Shown: piece by piece, positions 11,231-22,608 of the stretch
Numbering within the stretch: position 1 is the stretch's first letter
How the letters are laid out: the number at the start of each line of letters is the position of its first letter
NCBI RefSeq assembly: GCF_902148845.1
Contig: NC_043754.1
Span: 21,197,431-21,261,430 of the forward strand
DNA: 64,000 bases
Origin: Salarias fasciatus
Taxonomy: Eukaryota; Chordata; Actinopteri; Blenniiformes; Blenniidae
Direction of reading: 5' to 3'
Notes under the pieces: generated by a model
Told to the model about the DNA's origin: nothing
The model's input: the letters and a program-made list of their open reading frames with translations, nothing else
The model's database searches: none
Translations under genes and position numbers: made by a program

Positions 11231-14200
11231 GTATCATAGATGTTAGTGATCATCTGGGTGCCAGAGTATTGGGTGACTCTACTCCTGTTGCAGATGATCA
11301 GTCACAATATTAAAACATCAGTGTTTTCTGCTCCATATCAAACTTTCACAAGCTCAGAATCCATCCTGTGCTCATCGTTACTTTGTGAGGAACCACAGAG
11401 GGACCACAGAGGAATGAGTCAATCTCATTCCTTTCAAGGCTCCGTTGTTTCTGTCGTCTTTGGAGGTTTCACGCAGGAGATCAAAGAAAGTGAACACCAA
11501 CGTATTCGTGGATGTTACCCGACTGACAGCGTGTTGGCCAGCCATGTCACAAAATCGTGACTGAATGAGCAAAACAAGGTGTTTAAAGACTTCAAAATCA
11601 AAGCATGTGTTTTGATGTTTGATGGCTTCACAGATACATTAGGAATAAATTGACTGATTGAGGCCATCTACACTGAAGCTCACCTTAAGTACTTCAGACC
11701 ATGTGTTATCAAGAAGTCAGAGCTTACCATGATGATATTGCTCCTAATGTGACTCCTCCCAATGGGGTCTGACTCTTCCCTCGAGATTTTCAGACTCCTC
11801 CCTCTGTACGACTCCCCAACCAAATGTGTCTGACTCCTCCCTCGGGTGTGTCTGACCCCTCCCACCACTGAAGACATTTGACAATTCACTACTGGCTGTT
11901 TATATGGTGTCATGAAAATAACTCGGACTAATTCAGCATTTTTGCAAAACTTTACGATGACAGTCTGACTTGACGAGGAAGGCTGGCAGCCATCATACTC
12001 TGGATGGTACATCACCATGGTGAGCTGTGAGAATTAGGATTATCAGAGCGCTAATGTTGGAGTGTTTGTCATTAAGAGGTCCAGTCCTGGAGGATGTTAG
12101 GTTAATTAAATGGAGATGTGTGTGACCAAACCAATACAGAGAGAGCTTAAAGCCTCTGAAAAAGTTGTCATTGGCAGCTGCCTGCTGCTGTAAAGTTTCC
12201 TGAGGGTTTAACAATTCAATAAGCTCTCAGTCTGTCCTCTTCTTTTCTCTCTTTTGTCTCCTAACGCCAACCATAAGAGCAGAAAGCCTCCACCTCTGAG
12301 CCTGGTTCTGCGGGTTTCTTTCTGTTAAATGGGGTTTTGTCCTTTCCACCATCTCCTGTGCTTGCTCATGTCAAATAGTTGAGTTTTTCTTTGTAAAAGT
12401 GCTTTGAAATGACTGCTGTATTTGGTAATATATATAAATAAAATAAAATTGAATTAAGTGGCCTAACTTGCTTGGCGTCTCCATGTAACTTGACTATAAT
12501 GCAGTCAGCTGCACTGTGAAGTAATGAACCACATGCTGAGTGTTTACCTGCAGTTGTCTACAGTAACTGGTCTCCCTCTGCTTTCCCAGTCTGCCTTGCA
12601 GCTCATGGTCGCTTTGCCCAGAAGCTGCTGACAGACTTGTTTTCCAACTACACCAACGCTCTGCGGCCCGTGGAGGACACGGATTACATCATTAACGTCA
12701 CGCTACAGATCACACTCTCCCAGATCATCGACATGGTAAACAAGCTGCGCCCTTCCTCATGTTGAAGTGTTGCCGTGTACTCAGGGTGGTGGTGGTGACG
12801 CGTTTTTTGTCCTTCTGTCAGGACGAGAGGAACCAGATTCTGTCCACCTACCTGTGGGTCCGCCAGGTGTGGATGGACGCCTTTCTCACCTGGAAGAAGG
12901 AAGACTACGACGGCCTCGACACCATCCGAATCCCCAGCAGCTACGTGTGGAGGCCCGACATCGTCCTGTACAACAGGCGAGTCCCAGTAGCTCCTGTCCC
13001 ACTGATGAGGAAAGGAGGACCCATCGGACCTTCCATGCTCGTCTCCTTCGAGTTGAGGAGACAAAATCTGTGTCATGCATCAGGGCATTAAGGCTACAAT
13101 ATGAATAACAAAACACTCGGTGAAACTTTGTATGTTTTGGAGTCTGCAGCTCTGAGAAAATGAGGAGATTGAATAGAGTGTTCCTCACAACAACGGACCT
13201 GATGAGAAGAAATAGAGGTGTAAAAGTTGATGCTGTGTTTCTTCCACCTCAGTGCTGATGATGAGTTCTCCAGCTCGATGGAGACCAACGTGGTCCTGCG
13301 CCACGATGGTCAGGTGATGTGGGACCAGCCAGCCATCACCAAAAGTTCTTGCTCCGTGGATGTGGCCTTCTTCCCCTTTGACGTGCAGCAGTGCCACCTT
13401 ACCTTCGGCTCCTGGACTCACAATGGAAACCAGATGGACCTCTTCAACGCCCTGGACAGTGCTGACCTAGCTGACTTTGTCCCCAACGTGGAGTGGGAGG
13501 TGGGCGAACGCACAGTACACAAGCCCAGGAGCTTCAGCCTTCCTCAATCCAAACCTCTCATCAAATCCAGACCTCTCTTCAATCTAAACTATTTGTCCAA
13601 TCCAAACAGATCTTTAGTGCAAAAACCCCTTGTATGAATAAAATCTTCATCCAATCCTAACATTTCATTCAATCCAAACCTTTATTCCAATTTAAACTTT
13701 TGATCACATCTAAATCATTTTCTCTCTTCAAACTATTCATCCAATCCAAAAGATTCACCAAATAAAACCCTTCATACATTCAAAGATTTTAATAGATTAA
13801 TCCAGGCCTTCCATCCAATTTAAATAATTTTTACTCGAACGCTTGTCCTTTTCTTCGAGCAGGTTCTGGGCATGCCAGCGAAGAAGAACGTGATCCTGTA
13901 CGGCTGCTGCTCAGACCCCTACCCAGACATCACCTTCACCCTGCACCTGAAGAGACGCGCCTCCTTTTACATCTTCAACCTGCTCATTCCCTGCATGATG
14001 ATATCCTTTCTGGCCCCGCTGGGTTTCTACCTTCCGGCAGACTCGGGCGAGAAGGTGTCTCTGGGCGTCACGGTGCTGCTCGCCCTCACCGTCTTCCAGC
14101 TGCTGGTGGCTGAGAGCATGCCGCCGTCTGAGAGTGTCCCATTGATCGGTGAGCTCAGTCTCTTAGATTATCTGATTATCGTTGCTTTTACATCTTGATA

Positions 14201-14894
14201 TGTTCAATGAAAGATGTCACCAACAAACAACGAAGAACCATTCGCTAACTGTAAGTTCCTGTCTTCCTAAGGAAAGTACTACATCGCCACCATGACCATG
14301 GTTACCGCCTCCACGGCGATCACCATCTTCATCATGAACATCCACCACTGTGGCGCCGAGGCCCGTCCCGTCCCCATGTGGGCCCAGCGGTTCATTTTGA
14401 ACCACCTGGCGCGCCTGTGCTTCGTCTCGGAGGTGGGAGAAAACTGTCTGACTTCATGCAGCAGGAAGAAACAGCGCCTCCCGCAGGACGAGGCCGACGC
14501 CCCGCCCTCAGGCATGGCTGACAAGGGAGCGAACTGGGAGGTGAACGGGCGGGCGTGGGGGGGGCGGGTGGAGCCCGCGGCCTGGAGGGAGGACCTTCTG
14601 GTGAGCGTCGACCACTCGGAGGAGAGCGGAGCCGCGGGGGGGCGGGAGCAGGAGACGGGTGAGGGAGGGGGCGGAGCCGGCAGGAGGGAGGGGCACCTCC
14701 GGTGTGTGTGTCAGAATCAGGGCGTGCGCGGCGATGTGGAGTACATCGCTGACTGCTACCACGAGCAGCGGGTGGCGCAGGTGCGCATCAGCGAGTGGAG
14801 GAAAGTGGCCAAGGTGATGGATCGCTTCTTCATGTGGCTCTTCTTCATCATGTTCTTCATCATGAGCATCCTCATTCTGGGAAAAGCCATCTGA
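10502..14894 (+). CDS. chrna10: Nicotinic acetylcholine receptor subunit alpha-9/alpha-10 type
   Basis: Six exons assemble without a frame break: 10502-10559 (signal peptide [11 protein letters not shown]...), 12590-12735, 12822-12976, 13253-13499, 13863-14148, 14272-14894; 504 codons plus stop. The ligand-gated cation channel subunit sits in the plasma membrane; in vertebrates alpha-9/alpha-10 receptors serve hair-cell efferent synapses. Visible marks: [10 protein letters not shown] and LSQIIDMDERNQ near the N-terminus, WRPDIVLYN, the Cys-loop (C...FPFDVQQC), the alpha-subunit vicinal cysteines [11 protein letters not shown]1 after [12 protein letters not shown]2 [20 protein letters not shown]3 [14 protein letters not shown], and M4 [13 protein letters not shown] near the end. 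The M3-M4 loop is Gly/Arg/Glu-rich and encoded in one exon, as in the alpha-9/10 branch. [14 protein letters not shown] and [21 protein letters not shown] favour alpha-10 over alpha-9. Intron 3 uses a GC donor (CAG|GCGAGT). A poly(A) signal follows at 14970. Confidence 0.93.
10965..11046. repeat. (TG)n microsatellite in intron 1
   Basis: About 30 TG units in the 2-kb first intron of the receptor gene. Confidence 0.9.
11200..11229. repeat. (ATG)n microsatellite in intron 1
   Basis: Ten consecutive ATG/GAT units. Confidence 0.9.
12255..12456 (+). repeat. Fish LINE/SINE 3' tail fragment in intron 1
   Basis: GAGCCTGGTTCTGCGGGTTT, then TCCTTTCCACCATCTCCTGTGC, then AAAGTGCTTTGAAATGAC and a TATATAAATAAAATAAAATTGAATT end. 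This order is the familiar 3' part of a very abundant teleost interspersed repeat. It ends about 130 bp before exon 2. Confidence 0.55.
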
Positions 14895-14969
14895 CCGCCT
14901 CAAGACCAAGACCTTAAACAAACACTGAAACCATGACTTCACGCTTTTTTATTGTTATGAATCAATCAG

Positions 14970-14975
14970 AATAAA
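14970..14975 (+). terminator. Poly(A) signal of the chrna10-like gene
   Basis: AATAAA 76 bp after the stop codon at 14892-14894. Downstream DNA to 15720 is AT-rich with no gene seen. Confidence 0.7.
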
Positions 14976-15728
14976 AGCCGACTGTGAGTTCACGGAGGTG
15001 TTAAACTCTGCCTCTGTTGGCTTTTTGCTCCCAGATGATGTTTTTTTTTTCTCAAGAACTATTGTTGTACTGTGGATTTTTAAACTGATGTATATCATAT
15101 TGGTGTCAACAGGGTCTAATAACTAGATGTTAACTATGTCAAGGTAGAAAAGGGCAATTTCATAATTTGAGGGCCACAAACGTGTCATCATCTGTGGTGT
15201 TTTATTTTCAACCTTTCTATTATTAAACTTCAGTATTTGCAGCTCCGAAATGAAGAGAATTGAATTTTAGGCTTATTGAACTAAGACACACTGTGATCAT
15301 TTCTTCTTCACATGTATTTAACTTTACAATAATTAAATTGTGGTGGATTGAACTGTCTTGCATGACTGGTTTTGGAAGTTATCACACCGACCACAAAGAA
15401 GGAAGACTGGGGTTGCATGCAACTTTGGATGATTTTCAATACGCTAACCACACCCTGTTATTTGAGAATACACGTAGGATCAAGTGAAAATGAACTGCAG
15501 TATTCAAGGTGAGGTTGATTTCTGTAATAATATCGTGCATGGTTAAAGATTAAGAATGATGCTGCAGGTGTGATGATTGTGTAAAAACATTCAACACTGA
15601 ACACTTGTTTGAGTTTTGTTCTGGGGAAATGGACCAGAAGTGTTTTTCGAGAACATTTGTTGGTGAAATAAGTGAAATCTGAACTGTATGAGTCTATTTC
15701 AATGTAAATCTAATTCATCTTTATTTAA

Positions 15729-16979
15729 AGGTGCATTAAGGAGTTTTACAACCTTAAAAATACTTATTTTCCACCATAAATATGTTACACATTTTTAATG
15801 ATGTGTACAATGTGCCCTGATATATTCATTACAAGTACCTCTAACAGCGCTAAACTGTCACTTGAAAGTTGCAGTGCCGGTCCGGCACCAGCATTTTTTT
15901 GGGGAGAATTTGAAAGGAGTGATGTAATGCTCGCTCCGGCTGGTTAGGTTTCATTATGTCCACCATTACTCCGCCAGATGCTTGGTGAGCAACAACTGAG
16001 CAGGAGCTTCCAGAAAGTAAGAAAAGACTGGCTTCTAGCACTGCCACAGCTCCAGCACAGACTCCACCAGGTAAAAGAAACTTAAATCTTACTTGAGCGC
16101 TTCTAAATGAGCGAAGACGGAGTCCCCCTCTTCCGTGCACGGGAGCCACAGGGACGAGTTTTTCACTAAGCTGCGTTACGCCCAAGGCCTGCAGGGGGCA
16201 CTGTTTCACATAAAACGTGCAAACTCCTTAAAGGAATACTCCGAAGATTTTGGACCCACGCCCTATCCCTATCATTTACAGAGTTAGATAAGCTCATAAA
16301 TACCTTTGTTGTGTCCGTTTGTCCAGCCGCAGGCTCCCAGCTGTTAGCATCGTAGTTAGCATAGCTCAACTACGGCAGGTGAAGAGGAGGCAGAGCCAGA
16401 CTGAGAAAGTGGACAAAATACTCCTTCCAGTGGTCCAGGGGACGGCGTATTAGCACGTGAAGTAAATCCGAATGGTTATAAAGCATTTTAAAAGACGTGT
16501 TATCTTTTCAATCCGTTAAAATAACGTTTTGATCCACACAAACCTGCGCATGCACAGTGCTCCGCGGAAGGATATACCGGAGCACAGCAGTAGAAGCATA
16601 GACTCAGCCGCTGTGCGCCTGGTATATCCTTCCGCAGCGCACTATGCTTGTGCAGGTCTGTGTGTATCAAAACACTATTTTAAGGGATTGAAAAGAAAAC
16701 ACGTCTTTTAAAATGTTTTATAACCATTCGGATTTACTTTGCGTGCTAATACGCCGTCCCCTGGACCGCTGGAAGGAGGATTATGTCCACTTTCTCAGTC
16801 TGGCTCTGTCTCCTCGTCAACTGCCGTAGTTGAGCTAAGCTAACTACGATGCTAACAGCTGTTAGCCAGGCACTGGACGAACGGACACAAAAAAAGGTAT
16901 TTATGAGCTTATCTCACTTTGTAAATGATAGGGATAGGGCGTGGGTCCAAAATCTTCGGAGTATTCTTTTAAGGCACCT
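15729..16979. mobile_element. TTAA-flanked MITE (outer element), interrupted by a nested element
   Basis: Begins after TTAA at 15725-15728 with AGGTGCATTAAGGAGTTTT and ends GGCACCT before TTAA at 16980-16983. A second copy at 63127-63670 is uninterrupted and has the same ends (AGGTGCATGAAGGAG ... CTCCTTAATGCACCT). Without the inner insertion this copy is about 510 bp. TTAA target duplications are the mark of piggyBac-type (also Kolobok) transposases; no transposase is encoded, so it is non-autonomous. Confidence 0.8.
16232..16968. mobile_element. TTAA-flanked fold-back MITE (737 bp) nested in the outer MITE
   Basis: Starts AGGAATACTCCGAAGATTTT after TTAA (16228-16231) and ends AAAATCTTCGGAGTATTCTT before TTAA (16969-16972). 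Left and right arms of roughly 340 bp each are inverted copies that meet near 16580-16625, leaving only a short loop. The insertion point is the TTAA inside the terminal repeat of the outer MITE (CTCC-TTAA-TGCACC in the uninterrupted copy). A second copy lies at 40742-41267. No transposase. Confidence 0.85.
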
Positions 16980-17084
16980 TTAATGAAAGTTGTTTAGACT
17001 TTCAAGATCTCCCTCAAACTGAGTCCATCTTATTTTAGACTGACAATAACAACTTCAATGCACTCTAATTCAAATAGACGTCTG

Positions 17085-17540
17085 AGTTATTTACTTGTCA
17101 GTGACGTCAAACCTGGAGAGCGATTTGGCTCAGAAAGAGAAGATCCATGGGGGTGAACACGGCCAAGAGGCAGTCCAGAAGCAGGAGGAAGACGCCACAA
17201 AGGTGACAGAGAGGGCCGAGTCGTCCCATCAAACATACCGAGGATCTCCTGCAGACAGAACACCTTCACTCTGAGCGGGAGAAAGATGCTCTGCAGGAAG
17301 AGAACCAGCAGCTCCCGGCTGCTCTAGATGAGGCTCAACGGCAGCAGGACAGTCAGCAGATTCACTGGAAACAGAACAGGCTCACCCAGGGAGGAGTCAG
17401 AGAGCGCCATCAAGTCCCAGCTGGAGGAACTGCAGAGCAAGATGGCTGAAAACATGAAGAGGACGTGGTACCACAGACTCAGATCCAGATATCACACACT
17501 CATACACCACTGTGACCTGATGACAGGTCATGTTGAGTAA
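17085..17540 (+). pseudogene. Possible coiled-coil gene fragment with frame breaks
   Basis: The plus strand reads as Glu/Gln/Lys-rich heptad-like coiled coil in more than one frame: NLESDLAQKEKIHG near 17110, then EREKDALQEENQQL and LDEAQRQQDSQQ at about 17270-17360, then, shifted, IKSQLEELQSKMAENMKRT at about 17410-17465, ending in a stop at 17540. The frame changes and the lack of clear splice signals suggest a decayed gene piece or retrocopy. I cannot name the parent. It could instead be chance in GAG-rich DNA. Confidence 0.35.
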
Positions 17541-20500
17541 AATGTTAAAATGGAGAAACACTGTTCAAACTTCTTTTGGCTTAGTCATTCCGAATGCTTC
17601 TAACAGAACAGAAAACATTGTAAATGTGTCTGAAACTAAATTCAGTTTAGTCCTCATATGTCCCACAACATTACGTACACATAAAGTCATCATATAATAT
17701 TTTTAACAACTGATTGTGAAAAGCAGGATTGTCTAGAACCCAAACTACAGAACCAAAGAACCGAAGAAAGAGAAAAGACTGGCCTGGTGTCGTCTTCGTG
17801 GTCACTGAGCTGCTTGTTTTGTTACAAAGTCAAACTTTGTTTCAACTGTTGCATGCTGGGAGCTCGGGGGACCACGCTGCCCCCTAACGGACGTCTTGTT
17901 TCATCACTGCGTGTTTCCACGCTGCAGCCGTTAATGAAACGGAGGCGATAATTAACGAGGTCCGCTGTGAGCAACATGACCGAGGACTCGTCAACAGTTT
18001 CTGATGGTAATTAGTCCTGGGGGGCCGTGTTTGCTGGAGCTCAGAGGACAATGGTGTCAGCAGCTGACGAAACACACGGGGACTCGCTGGAACCTCACAA
18101 ACTGCACAACAACAGCCAACACACAACAACACACAACTGGTGTCCGAAACCAGGAGCCTGTTTGAACCCTGAAGGCCTCTGCTGCCGTCGCCTTCTGACA
18201 TCCGACCTCAAAGGTTCCAGGATGTGAAAACTGCAGGATGAGCTCAAACACCTTCTGAGTGTGAAGATTTTCCTGGATTGAATTCTCTCTGCAGCTCCCT
18301 TCACTCTGTGCTCAGCTCTGGAGATGTTCCTGTGTGGCTGCACAGCAGAAACACCTCAAACTTTCAAAAGCTGCAGATTTTCCAGCAGCTGGACTCGTCT
18401 TTCTTCTCCTGAGCTCCACAAATATCACTCTGAGCTGGGACCACAGATATCACTCACTTTGCTGAAATTCCAACATCAAATGCAAAAATCTGCCCCTCAG
18501 TTTCAAGGTGAAGCTTTTAAGTTCAGATAATTTTATGAAAAGTTCATTGAGTCATCAGGGAGAGGCCTCTGCAGCCAGGTTCAGGAGCTAAACTACAGAG
18601 AGCATTCAGGGAGAAAGAGTGAAATATTTCAGCTGGACTCTTGAAGCAGAGAGAGATGTGAGGATTAAAGAGACTGAAGTTCCTCCAGAGGGAGCGGCTC
18701 TCTGTCCCACGGCCCCTGAACGCCTCACGGCAGCTCTTAATTCTATTAACCTGCTGGTCAGTGGGACCAGAGAGCAACACAACTACACACACCCGCACAC
18801 ACTACACAACTACACACACAAGTACAAAGTGCACAGCTGTGAAACCACACACACGTACAGACAACTGAACACACGTTTGGGCACTACACAACTGTACAAC
18901 CACACAAACACAACCATACACATTAGCCAACTCCACACATCTATACATACTACATACAACTAGAGAACTACACACACCTGTGCATAACACACATCCCAAC
19001 TTTCTGCCATCGTACCAGAATCAGCACTGAGTTAAAGAGTCACAGATGTAATTATTAATAAATTCACTATAAAAAGAATCATTCCCATTGTTCACCTGTC
19101 ATTGAAGAAACATTCCCGTTAATCAGTCTGTCGTCTCCATCAGCAGTGCCGTGGTCAAGTTTCCTTTCTTTCAAAATGACTTTGGTGGGCGGGGATAGAC
19201 CGTCACCTTCCGGGTTCCAGAGCCAATCATATGTGAGTTCCTGACTTTGCCAAATGACCGTGCTGTCAGCCGTGCACCGAGGGTCACTGACCGTGCACAT
19301 ATGTGCTAGAGCGACCTTAATCTTACTTATTGCACCTTTAAAGCTCCAGAGGAGCCTGGAATACATTTTGTCTTTACTGAAGGTTCTTCAGCCTGGTTTC
19401 ACAGAACTTCATGTCAGAACCATCCTGCAGTTTTCAGGGTGTTTCTTTCATATATTTAAAACTTAAAACCATGTGACCATTCCGAGTGTTTGGTTTTTAT
19501 CGAGGAAGAGAAAGAGATTTGATCCAGATGACCTGAGCGCTCTGAAGGATCAGATCATGGATTTTGGTTCAGAGCTTTATCATTTGTAGAATCAAAATAA
19601 GAAGAAAAAGAAATTCAAAAACCAACAGTTGTGTTGGAATTTCCTTATTAAACGTGAACTTGGGGTTGTTTCAGTCCGTGGCGCTCAGAGGTGAATGAAC
19701 CAATGAGAGACAGACGCAGAGTATCGTCAGCATCGGACGGAAACCCAGGAAGGAATAAAACAGTGTGTGCACAACAGGGAGGAGGCTCTGTGGTCACTGT
19801 ACCCACAATCCTCCTGGTTCACCAGCTCTGACAGACTCACTTTACCCACAATCCCCCTGGCTTTACCTGCTGTGCTCCGAACTTCTTCTCACCAACACTT
19901 GATTTGAAAGATGAAATCCTCTGAAGCTGCTTCCTTTACAGTTTCAGACTTTTAGAAAAAAGGCTTTACTTTAAACAGAGATGAAATAGTTCAATAAACC
20001 AAATTCAAACCAGCAGAGTCTTCAGGTATGTGCCGTGTTTTTCTCTGCACTTTTCCTCAGTGTTTGAAACCTAAAATCCTTCCTGAGCTGCTTCACGGCC
20101 GTTCTTTAGTGGATTCCTGTTGTTTTCCAACAGATTCTGCAGGGTTTCTCTTTAAGTTTTGTTGCTGTGTTTCGGGGTTTTTATTCTGGGAACATCAAAA
20201 TTTGTAATTTTTCTCCCTTTCTAACTGTTGTTTTGGATGAGATTGCGTTTGTTTCTTGTTGATCACTGCTGGTTTGGGATCTGTTGTAGACGGAAACATT
20301 TCTGGAGGCTTTTGAGGTTTAAACTGTAAACATTTCTCCATCAGGTTTAAATGTTCTTTATCCCCAGATTAAGGATTTGGGGCTTTGCTGTTGAGCTTGT
20401 TTCTGGTGTCTGGTTGCCGTTCGACTGTTTTTCAGGTTTCTGTTTGATGGAGTTAAGCCGAGTTTGGTCTGAGACTCTCTGTTAGACTGTTTCAATGCTG

Positions 20501-21420
20501 TTTCGCTGTTTATCAGCTGGCGGTCTCAGATTTTGGGATTTTTGGAAAACTTTCTGAATGTTTTTTTTTTTTTTTGGACTGACTTTCACATCCAGTGGCT
20601 TCGATGCAAATCCCTCTTGTGTTTCACCTTTCTTGAACCAGATAAATTGCTGTGTTTATAAATTGTATCTAATTGTTAGGAGACTGGACACAGAGTGAAA
20701 TTGTATGAATGCCTTTTGAGCCCATCTCTGGCGTTCCGCAGTTCATATACCAATTTTCTGAAATGTCAGGAAATTTTTGTACTTATCTCATAAATGAGAC
20801 TGGTTAAGGATACAATCATTGAAAAATTAATGAAGAATTAAAAAACCTGCTTGACCACACTCTGGTAGGTAGTAGTAGTAGTTAATGCTCTAATCCTTTA
20901 TATTTAACATTTTAAAAAGTAAAATACTGATAAAATTATCCACAGTTTGGTGTGATAATGAAAATATCACCGATGAATATGAAACTTTACCTGCTCCGGA
21001 TTAGATACATGTGACAGGGCTTAAATCAGGATCACATAATCTGAGCCAAAAAACTATTTTTAATCACATAATTTAATGTATAGCTGTGATTTGGTTTAAC
21101 AGACTGATTGATAAAAGTTTGAAAGGAAAAACACTTAAACTACAACAGCTTTTTCAATAAAGAAACAACCTATAATTGTTTATTGTACAACAAAATTGAT
21201 TAAACGTGGATCTGTTCTGGTTCCTTTAGTCCTGCATGATGAGGGGAAGACCTTTTTGTTTGTTGGTTTAGAAAGACTTTTTAGGATCATCTCAGACTTT
21301 GTTAAACTTTGCTTTTTATTAAACTAATTTTCAGAGATTTAAAAAAAAAAAAAAAATTCTAAAATCAATTTGATTAAACAGAAATGAAAAGAATCTCTGA
21401 CTGTTGGATAAGCTCGTCAG
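17541..21420. other. Intergenic DNA upstream of the OR cluster
   Basis: No coding region supported. A CAACACAC/ACTACACAAC-type imperfect repeat lies at 18775-18965. A donor-like AGTCTTCAG|GTATGT at about 20025 could end a 5' untranslated exon for the OR gene at 22609, whose coding exon is preceded by an acceptor. Poly-T at 20562-20576 and poly-A at 21340-21355. Confidence 0.4.
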
Positions 21421-21424
21421 ACCT

Positions 21425-21905
21425 AGCTTTATTTGATTATCAATGTCAGCTTTATTTCTATAGCACATTTAAAAAGGCCCATGTCCAGCCAAAGCGCTCC
21501 GTAGTGCAAAATAGAGAGTAAAAGAACAACAGGAAGACAGTAACAGATTTAAAAGCTTAAAGGCAGACCGCACTGAGAGGAGCAAACTATTCCACAGTCT
21601 GGGAGCCAAGACCGCAAAGGCTCCATCTTTACTTTTTTGGAAGAATGGAGGAATGTCAAGGGTCACTTTAACATGGTTGAATGAACTGCAGGCGGTTCAC
21701 TTCAGTCTTGTCCCTGCTGACATACAAGGAGTTACAATAATCCATGCACTGAGATGGAAGCATGGGGGCTTTTTCTAAATTTCAGACCTGGTCAGATATG
21801 GTTTAACTTTGGCGAGGAGCCGAAGCTGGAAAAAGCTAGCTTTCACCACTGCGTTGATCTGTTTAAGTTTGAATGCTTCATCAATATTAACACCCATGTT
21901 TTGAT
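21425..21905 (-). repeat. Interspersed-repeat fragment (fish LINE-like, untyped)
   Basis: Contains TTTATTTCTATAGCACATTTAAA, AGCAAACTATTCCACAGTCTGGGAGC and AGGAGTTACAATAATCCATGCA, a combination seen over and over in teleost genomes as an interspersed repeat. Ends and family cannot be fixed from one copy. Confidence 0.4.
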
Positions 21906-22608
21906 ATCATTTGACTAAAATCATGAGATTATTCAAGACTTTTCTCTACCTTAGAAATGGGATGAAATAAACACCATTGTTCATGGTTTCAGGATACCTT
22001 GTTGCTGTTGCATCGGCACCAGGAACAGTGTTTCAACATTTTTGTATCATTAATAATTTTAAAAGCCCAGAAAACAACAAAAATGTTTAAAGCTTTGAGT
22101 CAAAATGTCTGATTTCTACGAAGATGGTAGTTGAATGTGATTGGCTCATTTGTATTTGGGGGGTGGGGCGTAGTCACAGGTTAGTGGAATATTTAGTTGT
22201 AAAACTAATGAAACTGCAAGAATCCCAGAATAGATCCTTGTGGAACACCAGAATTTTAACATAACTGCATTTCAGGCTGAATTTCTCATCACAAACCCTC
22301 TTCTATTTCTGTTATTTCTATATGATTTGTTTTCTCAATAAATATTTGAATACATGAAGTAAAACATGAACAAACACTTTAGATAACCTCAACACCCTTA
22401 ATAAAGTTCATAAAACGTTTTCTGATCCAACCACATCATTGACATGTATTGACTGTAGCGTATTGACAGTAGATTTATAATTCTTTGGGGATAATTTGAT
22501 GATCAAACAATCTCCCAGAAACTCAGATTATTTATTTTAATGTGTGTTTGTTCTATTGTTTTCCTCTCAGATTTTGGTGAGGCTCTGCGTCTCCTCTTGA
22601 GGCGACTT

